Part shown: positions 27,501-35,300 of the stretch, piece by piece
Layout: each line of letters begins with the position of its first letter
Numbering within the stretch: position 1 is the stretch's first letter
NCBI RefSeq assembly: GCF_019428685.1
Contig: NZ_CP080096.1
Span: 2,418,001 to 2,482,000 of the forward strand
DNA from: Paraburkholderia edwinii
Lineage (GTDB): Bacteria > Pseudomonadota > Gammaproteobacteria > Burkholderiales > Burkholderiaceae
DNA: 64,000 bases
Direction of reading: 5' to 3'
Notes under the pieces: generated by a model
Databases searched by the model: none
What the model was told of the DNA's origin: nothing
The model's input: only the letters and a program-made list of their open reading frames with translations
Translations under genes and position numbers: made by a program

Positions 27501-29792
27501 AACGTGAATGATCTCGGCGTCGGTACCGTTCGCCTTCATGACGAACTGCGTGCCGTCCGGCGCCACGAGTTGCGGTTCGGCCGTCAGCACGATGTGGTCG
27601 GCGGCGCCCGCCGTCACGAGCTTATCCTGCGTGACAACCTCCTGGTGATCGTTCAGACACTGGGCCACGAGCGTGCCCTGCTGAAATTGCACGTTATCCC
27701 AGTGCACCTGCCCCGGCAGCAGCGTGGTGCTCTGCGTCAGATTCGCGCTCGAATCCGAAGACGTCGGATTCGGCACCTGCGGCGTGCCGACCGGCTGGCC
27801 GTTCAGCACCAGGCTGACCGTCGGACAGTTACTGAACGCGTTGACGGTGACCAGGCCCGCGCGATTCCACGTATGCGCGAGTTTCACGACCGGCTTGCGG
27901 TCGAACGGCGTCCAGATTGCCTCGTACATGTAGTAAATCAGACGCGGCAGACGATTCTGGTCCATCATCGACGCGCCGTTGCCACGCACTTCTGAATTCA
28001 GCGTGCCGTCGACCTGGTCGACGATCTCGCCCGGGGTATCCGCGAGGTACCAGTGCGCGATACCCACCGACAGGGCCGCCACGCTCTTTACCCAGTTGTT
28101 CACATACGGCGCGGCAAACGCAAGCTCGAAGTCGTACTTCGCGCGGCCGACGCCGTTGCCCCAGTATTCGGAGCCGACCGACGGCGTATTCGGGAAGTTG
28201 TTCTTCACGCCGATGTCGCAGCCGTCGCCGCTACAGCCGAGCAGCCCGCCATTGTCGGGATTCGGTGTACGGTCGGCCTGCACGCGCGTGTTGATCGGAT
28301 CCCACGTCTGCGCGATGCCTGCGAGTTGTTGCGCGAGCGATGTGACCATGCCACCGTTATTCGCTTCCCACGCGAGCACCGACGGGTGGTTGCGGTCATG
28401 AATGATCATGTCGCGGTGCAATTCTTTCTTCAGCTGGACGTCGCTCTGCGTCGTCAGACACCCGGTCGTCTGACCTTCATCGCAGATCGAACCGAAGCCG
28501 CCTTCGCCGTCACCGCTCGGCTGCAGCATCATGATGCCGTATTGGTCCGCGGCGTCGAGCCAGTCCGGCCCTTGTGCCGAGTGGCCTGGGCGATACAGTG
28601 CGCCGCCTGCCTGCGCGAGCAGGCTCAGATCGCGGAATTGCAGTTCGGGCGGCACGGCAGAGCCGAGCGCCGGGAAATCGTAACGGCCCGATGCGCCCCA
28701 CAGGTAGCGCGCATGTCCGTTGAAAATCGGGAAATTCGTGTCCCACGTGAGCACGTGAATGCCGAGCGGCGTTTCCTTCGCATCGACCACCGTACCGTTC
28801 ACGCTGACCACGTGGATCACGTGGTACAGGTACGGGCCGCCGTTCGCATCATTGTTCGGATACCAGAGCGTCGGGTTCTGAACCGTCATGACCTGCGTGA
28901 ACGTCGTCGGGTTCAGACCCGGCGGCGCATTCGCAGGCACATTGTTGGTCTGCTCGTCGCTCGCGACGACCACGCCGTTCGCATCGACGATCTTCGTCGT
29001 CAGCGTCACGGGCTGGTCGGTCGAGTATTCGTTGAGCACGTTCGTCTGCACCTGAACCGTCGCCGACGCTGAGTTTGCGGCCGTCGTCGCGACGTAGGTG
29101 CCCCACGTCTGCAGCACCGAGAAGATGTTCTCGGGAATGTGCAGGCGGTCCGTGATGTGCATGATCACCGGGCGGAACATGCCGGAATCGCTCTGACCGA
29201 AGCGGAATGCGCCGCCGAAGCTCGGCGCCTGGAAGAACGCGTCGTTGCGCGCAGCCTTCACGGCGATCACGTTGTCCCCGCCGTTGAAATCGAGGTACGG
29301 CGTCGCGTCGACGATAAACGGGATGAAACCCATCACGTGCGTCGCATTCGGGTTGATCTGGCTGTTGCCCGGAATGAAGTGGCCGTTGATGTACACCTGC
29401 GCACCGACGTGCACGCCCTGGAACTCGATCAGCACCTTGCGGTTCTGATACGAGGAGTCGATCTTGAAGTGCTTGCGGTACCAGGTGATGTTCCCGGTCA
29501 GCTCGCCTTCGCCGCCGCCCGACTGCTCGTTGATGAACGTGTCGTCGTCGGAGGGCGATTGCGGCACGCCCTTGAACGCCCAACTCGAGTCGTCAAACGT
29601 TTGCGTCGAATAGAGAGCGTTGTCGCTGTCCTTGATGTACCGCCATGGTGTGTAGCCGAGATTGATGTCGACCCGGTTGGACGCCGGTACGACGACGCCC
29701 GCGACAGCGTGTGTCGCGGCGAATACCAGCAATAGCCAAAGAAGTGCAAGCCGGCCCGTGAGCCCCGATAAATGCCCAATGCGATCGCGCAT
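21522..29792 (-). CDS. Giant secreted multidomain glycanase: GH2-like, Ig-like, five discoidin domains, C-terminal GH64 beta-1,3-glucanase
   Basis: 2756 residues with a signal peptide (LALLWLLLVFAATHAVA). Approximate order: GH2 sugar-binding, sandwich and barrel domains (30-860); three Ig-like domains (875-1135); discoidin/F5-8C (1140-1270); a DUF1566/Lcl-like block (1273-1416); Ig-like; a GGN linker; discoidin; a bacterial-repeat domain; discoidin; a Gly/Thr/Ser/Asn linker; discoidin; a bacterial-repeat domain; discoidin; Ig-like; GH64 (2374-2756). In GH64 the catalytic pair known from the laminaripentaose-producing enzyme (Glu, then Asp 16 residues later) is present in WYEFTY and TTQVDEFG, near residue 2514. 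In the GH2 part the nucleophile motif GSEYWG is present, but the usual acid/base Glu after NHPSV is replaced (WEANNG). The gene heads the secretion operon, so it is the likely cargo. Beta-1,3-glucan of fungi or algae is the expected substrate. Confidence 0.88.
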   Translation of the reverse strand: MRDRIGHLSGLTGRLALLWLLLVFAATHAVAGVVVPASNRVDINLGYTPWRYIKDSDNALYSTQTFDDSSWAFKGVPQSPSDDDTFINEQSGGGEGELTGNITWYRKHFKIDSSYQNRKVLIEFQGVHVGAQVYINGHFIPGNSQINPNATHVMGFIPFIVDATPYLDFNGGDNVIAVKAARNDAFFQAPSFGGAFRFGQSDSGMFRPVIMHITDRLHIPENIFSVLQTWGTYVATTAANSASATVQVQTNVLNEYSTDQPVTLTTKIVDANGVVVASDEQTNNVPANAPPGLNPTTFTQVMTVQNPTLWYPNNDANGGPYLYHVIHVVSVNGTVVDAKETPLGIHVLTWDTNFPIFNGHARYLWGASGRYDFPALGSAVPPELQFRDLSLLAQAGGALYRPGHSAQGPDWLDAADQYGIMMLQPSGDGEGGFGSICDEGQTTGCLTTQSDVQLKKELHRDMIIHDRNHPSVLAWEANNGGMVTSLAQQLAGIAQTWDPINTRVQADRTPNPDNGGLLGCSGDGCDIGVKNNFPNTPSVGSEYWGNGVGRAKYDFELAFAAPYVNNWVKSVAALSVGIAHWYLADTPGEIVDQVDGTLNSEVRGNGASMMDQNRLPRLIYYMYEAIWTPFDRKPVVKLAHTWNRAGLVTVNAFSNCPTVSLVLNGQPVGTPQVPNPTSSDSSANLTQSTTLLPGQVHWDNVQFQQGTLVAQCLNDHQEVVTQDKLVTAGAADHIVLTAEPQLVAPDGTQFVMKANGTDAEIIHVAVVDKDGNVVPDASQEITFAVSGAAGEYRGGSDHYVTDGKPLHFHSPKDASLYAEGGLTQIVVRSTFTPGTVTVTATSPNLGSGTVSFDVAPTGSAQTFDGKDLIIGAAQDSGVQIINHPANQTSTVGLTATFNVLAASSTPLHFQWMKNNTPISGATNFSYTTPTLQASDDQSSYTVAVSNGTTNQTSNAATLTVVQPSKPEIKAQPAPAAVTVGLSAEFDVVATGSPVLSYQWMKNNVAIAGATRPTYITPPTTLADNNSLYSVLVQNSAGQQPSQSAVLTVAEGSPPGIVIPPHSQSVTTGQNVTFTVVASGAQPLVYQWKHEGTVVGTNSPNLVITSATDADSGNYTVTISNPAASLTFGPVTLSVSGGGATNLAIGATATASSVQNDGLGPKMANDGSLTSRWSSEPGVDPEWIQLDFGAVRTFDQIELVWENAYADQYEIEVSNDTGDNKQWTSIYKQPAGVGGTETITVRSTSARYVRMLGEHRHTDYGYSLFEFGVYDVPACDALSNTERYTPIPAKAGTYVPPSDLSQLGQGPFVATVRDNVSGQTWQQFSTTFRQQGAQFTQDLAAEYCNSIGMRLPTQAEALTVARANWNQCAMPLPWTTWTTTDVPSTPGDAFIVDSLGNSTFGIKNNTPGASLCVAGPSIAVPKIITQPASQSAAEGTSAQFTVGIDPTSVGPFSYQWFENGKAVAITTVPYFITAPTSAATDNNATISVIVSNGGGSTPSSNATLTVTPATNGGNGGNGGNGGNGGNGGNGGNGGNGGTPPAPSANLALGKQATASGIENDGDAAQQAVDGNDGTRWSSAFVDPSWIKIDLGSAQTFDRVVLRWQDSFAVDYQIQVSNDGSDDDSSWTPVYTETGGKGGTEDVHFKATTARYVRMHGTKRATQFGYSLFEFGVYNTANTPQFAVTATSTGSGTVTPAGTTQVLQGGPVTYTFTPADGFAVTAVQIDGQNVGLVSSYTFDDVLMAHTVNVTFGPSAGAVNLALGATAKSSGLENDGYPASNAVDGNLNTRWSSAFIDPSWIRLDFGTPRTFNRVMLFWENAHSVEYQIQTSNDGDNWTPVFTQEAGQGGVEDISFTTVTARYVRMNSTKRSSDYGNSLFEFEVFNMPTTGDAGGNTGGSTGGSTGGNTGSGTDSGTGNTGTGNTGTGNTGSGNTGSNNNTNPVQASNGNLALGKVATASGTQGDGYPATAAVDGDLNSRWSSDFNDNAWLQVDLGQAQLFNRVVLRWENAYGSAYQLQASNDGKTWNPVFTQNAGKGGTEDLTVPSTTARYVRMQGVKRASQYGYSLFEFEVYNNATTPKVAITASGDANGTLSPAGTVNIDAGATQTFTAVPNSGYGVGKMFVDGQEVGVQSTYTFSNVSGSHTISVNFVPQAASVNLALRKTATASSLENGNLPATAAVDGDPTTRWGSGFADPQWLEVDLGTQQTFDRAVLIWENSHALAYQIQTSNDEKTWTPAYTQNESKGGLEDVTFPAVTARYVRMYASQRSTQYGDSLFEFQLYNSGATTSAPVAAFIEQPASQTVPVGQNGHFAVIPSDKGSVTYQWRRNGTPIANATSRTYDTPVTTAGDSGAVYSVVVTGANGPVTSNDATLTVNSAFPNYTVKQGFVSVDLANNTNGAYTDDKVYVLVIARDPATGQFAWLKPDGTIVASAVSDNDAQNHLTGPDGQNYANYAFTLAQSKTLQLPKLFSGRIYVSLGSPVFLKILNDANNNIGFAGPNPQNPTDPNLNVMFDWYEFTYGDNGLWINTTQVDEFGFPMTQDVYGSNHTFHQQTGITQHRADLFAAYANEVSSAFQPQPSSQFRIMAPAKGSFAAGQANGNYFDAYVNEVWQYYSSNSLVLNMFGNSRQFVGKVQGGQLVFSETNLNNGAFVGGTYVVNKPTTQDVLQGSGALATGNSTELAIEAQLCAALNRHVAEDVNKWANPSTWYAASPSNEYARFYHDHGISGQAYGFAYDDVSDASSTIVAPQPEHVVLGIGF
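24000..24130 (-). repeat. Gly/Thr/Ser/Asn linker repeat in the glycanase
   Basis: Short-period in-frame repeat encoding GNTG, GSTG and GSGN blocks between the third and fourth discoidin domains. It reads as a flexible interdomain linker. Confidence 0.8.
25189..25265 (-). repeat. 9-bp tandem repeat encoding a (GGN)n linker in the glycanase
   Basis: Eight full 9-bp units of the CCGTTACCG type, plus a partial one. They encode consecutive GGN tripeptides between an Ig-like domain and the second discoidin domain. Wobble positions vary, so the repeat is not very recent. Confidence 0.9.
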
Positions 29793-30631
29793 CGTGATTC
29801 CCTTCTTCTGGTTTTACTACGCGTGGCTTTCTTTCGCCCTATTCGGCACAGCTCGCCGAAAGCGGACGTCGAAGTGATTGAGGTGCCATTGAGAGCGCTA
29901 TTCCCCGGGGCGCTATGATCCGGCGTTCATTTAGCCGTAAAGAACTCGATGCGAAGTTGAGACGCGAAATGCGAAGTAATTTTTCGTGATGTCCGATTAT
30001 CGGTACGCGTTATGCAGTAACCACGGGTGCAATGGAATTTTGAAATGAGCTGTGTGTTCGTGTACACAGCCAGTACTGGCGGGGCTTTCAGGCTTTTCGG
30101 CCGATGTGAGTCCGATGCTTATGCATGGCGCACAAACGGGCCTTGGTCTCCCCTACTCCATTGCTGGAATTGGGATGTAAATTACATTTCGTAATATTCT
30201 ATTATGTTATTGTAATTTTATAGAAAGAAAAGTATTCATTCCGGCAGGCAGCCGAAGTCATCGATTTGTCACAATTCTGTTTGCCTTTGTTATGCAATGG
30301 TTAAGCGATGGAAATGCATCGCCTTTGGCCGACGCGTTGAATTACTTTCAACGCTTTTACGCAAGTCGATTAGCTGTCAGGCAAAGGGGCTTTTCAGAAT
30401 TTCCATGCAAGCCGGCCGGAAATCGCGTTATTCGGGCAACGCGAGTTATCGCCGGAATGGCCAGGCCAGCTGGCGATAGAAGGCGCGCGAGCACCTGACA
30501 GATATGTCCATTACCTCGTGCATGCATATCGCATAACAATGGTGCCTGACGCAACCTTTCTGCGCCGCGGCGGCATGCCGCCATCTATTCCGTCAACACT
30601 AATCATTCGTCATCCTTAAATTAAATCCAGC
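29793..30631. promoter_or_regulatory. AT-rich 839-bp intergenic region between the glycanase operon and the M91-like gene
   Basis: Visibly AT-rich compared with its neighbours. Divergent transcription is expected here: minus toward the glycanase (GGGA about 9 nt before ATG 29792) and plus toward the protease gene at 30632. It contains an inverted repeat AAATTACA (30179-30186) and TGTAATTT (30211-30218) around an AT-only stretch, a 38-bp copy of the autotransporter 3' end (30394-30431), and a TATCGCC/GGCGATA inverted repeat (30447-30453 and 30472-30478). No protein-coding gene is convincing. Confidence 0.6.
30394..30431 (-). repeat. 38-bp direct repeat, copy 1: remnant of the autotransporter 3' end
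   Basis: Matches 32300-32337 at 36 of 38 positions. On the minus strand it still encodes the autotransporter C-terminus NAISGRLAWKF followed by a stop (NAISGRFAWKF in the intact gene). With copy 2 it brackets the M91-like gene. Confidence 0.9.
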
Positions 30632-32299
30632 ATGTTGAACACAACACTAGGCCGCTGGTCTGCGGCAAGCCATTTCGGCACCGAATCGGACTCCTTCGCG
30701 CCGAACCAACCGACGCCGCCACCGGCCAAAAGCAAACCACCGGTCCGGAGCAAACCATCGGTCGGGAGCAGCAAGACGGCGGCGCCGACAACACCGACGC
30801 GTGTCAAACGCGACGATTCCGCACCCAAGCCATCGTCCGATGGCTTTGCGGACTACGTAACACGTCTCGGCAAGCAAACGCCGCTGACCGCCGAACAGAT
30901 GCTCAAGTCTCGCGCCGACATCATGCATTCGGTCCTTGCTAGCCGGGACAGACTCGCGGACCGGCAGACGACCGACGCGATCGGCAACACACTGCTCGAT
31001 GCCCTGACGCGGTCGCCGACGTTCCAGGCTCTCGTCAGTTATAACCTGCACCACGACGGCGAATTCCTTCAAGACCTCAGATACAGGAACGTGTACACGC
31101 GCGATTCCCAATATCAGGGCCAACGAAAGGAGATCAGCGACCTGAGGCTCTCCGATCTGCAATCGCCAGACCCGGCAGGGCGGCTGCCCATCGCTTCCAT
31201 TCCCTCAACCGAGGCGGGTTATGGAGCCAACAACGTTCCCTATATCAGTGTCGGGGCCGCGCCGGATGCCGATCATCCTGCCTATCAACAATGGCAGGAG
31301 ATTCTGATTCACGAGGTCGTTCACCACTTGACCGGCGCCGACGATCCCCCCGAAAACTTGCAGCAAGACCACCTCGGGCCGACGGAGAACCTTGCACAGG
31401 CCATAGGACGCGAGATGGGCTGGAATCTCCCGCAATTTAACGGCTACGCCGCTACGAATCGCATTGCGCACCTCGACCAGACCAATCGGACAGGCATCGT
31501 TGACGCCGCGCAGCGCCATGCCGGCCACGACCGTGGGTTTTTTGAGCGACTGGCAGATGTCAGCGGCAACATGAACGCCAGCGCGGATTTTCACGAACTC
31601 GATCCGCCAGGGGCCGCCGGTGGCGCTGCCCATAACGCGTCACTTGCGCCGGAAAATGGTATTACGGCGGAAGATCTCGCGCGATTGCGATTCCATGATG
31701 GAGAGGTGTCGTTTCTGCCCTTTGCTGAAAGCGCTCCCGCGGGCAAGCCCGATGGCTACCAGAGCGCGTATGCGGCGAGCAGCGCGCCCTGGGACACGCA
31801 GGCTCGCTTCTTTCAGTACGGCGAGCCGGTGGGCGGCAATCCGCACGTCAGGCAATTCGACTTCCCGGACGGCAGCAAGACCGTCATCACCGCGTATCAG
31901 CCGACACTGGCCTGGAGCGACCTGACCTCAGCCGAGAAGGTCGCGACGGAGGTCGGTACGACGGCGGCCGGCGCCGTCATCGGATACGTCGGCAGCGGCT
32001 TTAACCCGAATGGAGCGTACGTTGGGGGCGCCGCCGGCTTCGCCATCGGAAAAGCCATTGCAGACAAGTATCCCTACGATCGCATCTGGCAGGGCTACAA
32101 GATCCAGACCTTCAACAAAGGCGAGACGTCGCCATCCTACGAACAGTACATGTACGCATGGGACAATAGCCCACTCAGGGTGGGCTTACTGTCGAGACTG
32201 CCTGATGCAAGTCTGTATCCCGATTACGCGGACTCGCCCCCCGACCAATACTCTTCCTATTGGAAGTGGAAAACGGGTGACGCACCGGCACGCACCTGA
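30632..32299 (+). CDS. Probable M91-type zinc metalloprotease, effector-like
   Basis: 555 residues without a signal peptide. Residues 1-75 are Pro/Ser/Lys/Thr-rich and probably disordered. The zinc motif ILIHEVVHHLTG (HEVVH) lies near residue 230. It is followed by a likely third-ligand helix, GPTENLAQAIGREMGWNL, which resembles the TEN...RxELG pattern of M91 proteases such as NleD and HopH1/XopG effectors. Residues about 440-480 are a Gly/Ala-rich hydrophobic stretch (TTAAGAVIGYVG...GGAAGFAIGKAIAD) that could insert into membranes. No clear ribosome site precedes ATG 30632. The stop is directly adjacent to the autotransporter stop on the other strand, and 38-bp direct repeats flank the gene. 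No type III or VI secretion genes are in the window, so the delivery route is unknown. Confidence 0.72.
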   Translation: MLNTTLGRWSAASHFGTESDSFAPNQPTPPPAKSKPPVRSKPSVGSSKTAAPTTPTRVKRDDSAPKPSSDGFADYVTRLGKQTPLTAEQMLKSRADIMHSVLASRDRLADRQTTDAIGNTLLDALTRSPTFQALVSYNLHHDGEFLQDLRYRNVYTRDSQYQGQRKEISDLRLSDLQSPDPAGRLPIASIPSTEAGYGANNVPYISVGAAPDADHPAYQQWQEILIHEVVHHLTGADDPPENLQQDHLGPTENLAQAIGREMGWNLPQFNGYAATNRIAHLDQTNRTGIVDAAQRHAGHDRGFFERLADVSGNMNASADFHELDPPGAAGGAAHNASLAPENGITAEDLARLRFHDGEVSFLPFAESAPAGKPDGYQSAYAASSAPWDTQARFFQYGEPVGGNPHVRQFDFPDGSKTVITAYQPTLAWSDLTSAEKVATEVGTTAAGAVIGYVGSGFNPNGAYVGGAAGFAIGKAIADKYPYDRIWQGYKIQTFNKGETSPSYEQYMYAWDNSPLRVGLLSRLPDASLYPDYADSPPDQYSSYWKWKTGDAPART

Positions 32300-32337
32300 T
32301 CAGAATTTCCACGCAAACCGGCCGGAAATCGCGTTAT
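32300..32337 (-). repeat. 38-bp direct repeat, copy 2: 3' end of the intact autotransporter gene
   Basis: Last 38 bp of the autotransporter gene including its stop. Begins at the base right after the stop codon of the M91-like gene. 36 of 38 positions match copy 1 at 30394-30431; the two differences give Phe to Leu and a silent change. Confidence 0.9.
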
Positions 32338-35300
32338 CGTGCGAGCCGCCTCCGTACTGCCCGCTATACGCCACACCAAGCGTGACGTTCTTCGCGAGGT
32401 TCGCGTCGACGCCGAGTTCGACCACCGCGGTATCGCGCGCGATCGGCACGCCCGCAACGTCGAACGACGAGCCGCCGCTCACGAACGCCAGCGTCGAGGT
32501 CGGCTGCGTATTGCCGAACGCGTGCCGCCAGCCCGCCATCGCATGCGCGCTGAACGCGGCAAGCGGCAACGCGCCAAGGCGTGTCGCGACGCGCAAGCCC
32601 AGGGTCGAAAAGCCGATGTTGTCGGTTTCGCCGTTGCCGCGCAGCGCGCTGTCGCCGCCGTTTTCGGTAAAGCCGTCGGTATGCAGGTTCACATAGGCAA
32701 GACCCGCAAACGGCTCGATCGCGAAGCGGTTGAACGGCACCGCATAGCCGACCTCGCCGAATACCTGCGCGGTCTTCGCGTCGTAATCCGAACTATCGTG
32801 ATCGCTGAAGCCGGTGAAGGACGGGTACCGGTCCATGCCGATATCGTTCCATGAATACGAGGCGCCGAGACGCACGCCAAGCGGTCCGTATTGCGCGCCG
32901 CCATACATCGCGATGTGGTAGCTGTCGACCGACGCCGATGAATTGAGATCGTTGTCCACCGAGCTGTGCGCGAAGCCGCCGGCCAGACCGACGCGCCACG
33001 TATCGTTGAGCGCCATGTCCGCGCCGCCGATAAACCCGGCCGTGCTGCGGTCGATACCCGAGGCGTTGCTGTTGCCGGCGAGCTTGCTGTTGGCGCCATA
33101 GGCCTGGGCCCAGACCACCGGCTGATACGGCCGGCTGTCGACGCATGCATCGCTCGAGCCGCCGTGCAACGCGCTGTTCGCATCTTTGGCGTTGTTGGGC
33201 AGCGCGCCTTGCGCGAGCCGACTGTCGCATAGCGCGGAGCCCGCCGACAACGCGGAGAGCGGCCCGCTGGTCGGCGCAAGTCCTTCGCGGATGCGGTCCG
33301 TCACGGCATCGCGCAGGTAGCGGCTGTCGAGCAGCAGCATGCTTTGCGTGCTCGCGTGCAATTCGCCGTCGAGCATGTCGAAGGCGTTGCGAGCGGTCGG
33401 CGCATCGGTCGACAGCACGGCGGGCAGCAGCGTGTCGCCGCCCGTGAACGGCACGGTGGCGAGCGCCGCGCCGACCGATGCCTGGTTCGGCGTATTCGCA
33501 ACCGATGCGAGCGCCTGGCCGTTCGGCTGCAGCGTCACATACACGTGCGTCGCGTCATACGTGAGCGTCGGCGAGAGGAACGCGAGGTTCGTCGTCGTGC
33601 CCTCGAAGGCGCCGGACACGCCGCCCGCCGCGCTAACCACCGGGTAGGCAACCGACGGCGTATAGATGCCCTGCCCCGCCGCCACCTGCACCGTGCCGCC
33701 GCCGAGCGTCGCCGCGCCGCCGGCGTCGACCGAGCCGCTTTGCTGCGGCGAGACGCCGACCTGCAGCGTCGAGCCCGGGTCGAACGTGACGCCGCGGACG
33801 ACATTGATACCCTGACCCGGCTGCGATGCGCTAGCGGTCGCGCCGCTGCGAACGATCAGGTCTCCAACCGTTCCTGTACCCGTCAGCGTCGCGCCGGTCT
33901 GCACGGTTACCGCGGAATTCGCGGCCGAACCGGTGACGGCGAGCGTGCCGGCCGCGACCGTGGTCGGGCCGCTGTACGTGTTCGTCCCGCTTAGCGTCAG
34001 CGTATCGCTGCCCGCTTTGGTCAGCGAACCGGCGCCGCTCAAGGTGCCACCGAACGTGCCGCCGCCGTCGACGGTCAGGTTCGCGCTGCCGAGGTTGATC
34101 GCCGCATTGGCAAGGCCGTTCAAGGCGCTCAGCGTCAGGTTCAGCGGCGGCTGACCCACCGTGCCGACGTTCAGCATGCCGCCGTTCATCGTCAGGCCGC
34201 CGGTGCCGAGCGCGCCGCTCGAGGCGAGCGTCAGCGTGCCGCTGTTGACGACCGTGCCGCCCGAGAACGTGTTGTTTCCCGCCAGCGTGAGATCGGCTGC
34301 GCCGTTCTTGATCAGGCCGCCCATGCCCGACACGATGCCCGACAGCGTGGTGTCCGCGCTGCCGACGATGGTTGCAGTTGCAACGAGATTGACCGGATTG
34401 GACAGGTTCACCGGCACGGCCGCATCGAGCGTCGCGGGCGCGGCGACGGTCAGCGCGCCGGTGCCGAGCGCCGCATCGTTGCCGATGATGAGCTTGCCGC
34501 CGGTCAGCGTCGTGCCGCCGCTGAATGTATTCGCGGACATCAGGAACTGCGTGCTCGCGCCGGCCTTCACGAGACCGCCGGTTCCCGAGATCGTGCCGTC
34601 GAATGTGCCGTCCGAGCCGCCGCCGAGCGTCAGCGTATTCGCGCCGAGCGTCACGTTGGTGCCCGCCGTGCCCGATAGCGAACCGATAGTCGGCGTGGCG
34701 GGTGTGCCGCCCGTGCCGGTCGCGCCGCTGATGTCGAGTGCCGTGCCCGCGTTCGCGAGATTCACGTTGGTCGCGGCCGATAGCGTGCCCGCGCCGGCCA
34801 GCGCGAGCGTGCCGGCATCGACGGTGGTCGCGCCGGTGTACGTGCTTGCGCCGGTCAGTGTTTCGGTGCCGGCGCCAACCTTCGTGATGCCGCCGCCCGC
34901 GCCGGCGATGCTGCCGGCGAACGTGCCGTCGGTCGCCGCGCCGACGGTCAGCGTGTTCGCGCCGAGGTTGACCGTGCCGCCGCCCGTCAGCGTGCCGAAG
35001 GTCTGCTGGCCGCTGCCCGCCGACAGATCGAAGGTCGCGCCGTTCGCAATATCGACGATGCCGCTTGCGGCGAGGCTCGCGTTCGCGCCAAGCGCGAGCG
35101 TGCCCGCGTTGATGGTGGTGCCGCCCGTATAAGTGTTCGCGCCATTCAGCGTCAGCGTGGCGGCGCCGTCCTTCGTCAAGCCGCCTGTGCCGGACAGCGC
35201 GCCGTTCAGTGTGAGGTCGTTCGAGCCTTGCACTGTGAGGCCCGCGTTCAGTGCGATATTGTTGGCCAGCGCAGCCGCGGTGCTGCTGTCGAGCGTCGCC

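Noticed and set aside
20901..27995. Plus-strand open frame of 2364 codons opposite the glycanase and gspG genes
   Set aside because: It is antisense to genes with clear domains, its product is Arg/Val/His-rich without family motifs, and long antisense frames are expected at this GC content and third-position bias.
30447..30478. TATCGCC/GGCGATA inverted repeat as a terminator or small RNA
   Set aside because: Seven-bp arms, a long imperfect loop and no T-run; too weak to call on its own.
30432..30631. hrp-type or PIP-box promoter (TTCG-N16-TTCG) before the M91-like gene
   Set aside because: I looked for the spacing by eye; the nearest TTCC/TTCG pair is 14 bp apart and incomplete.
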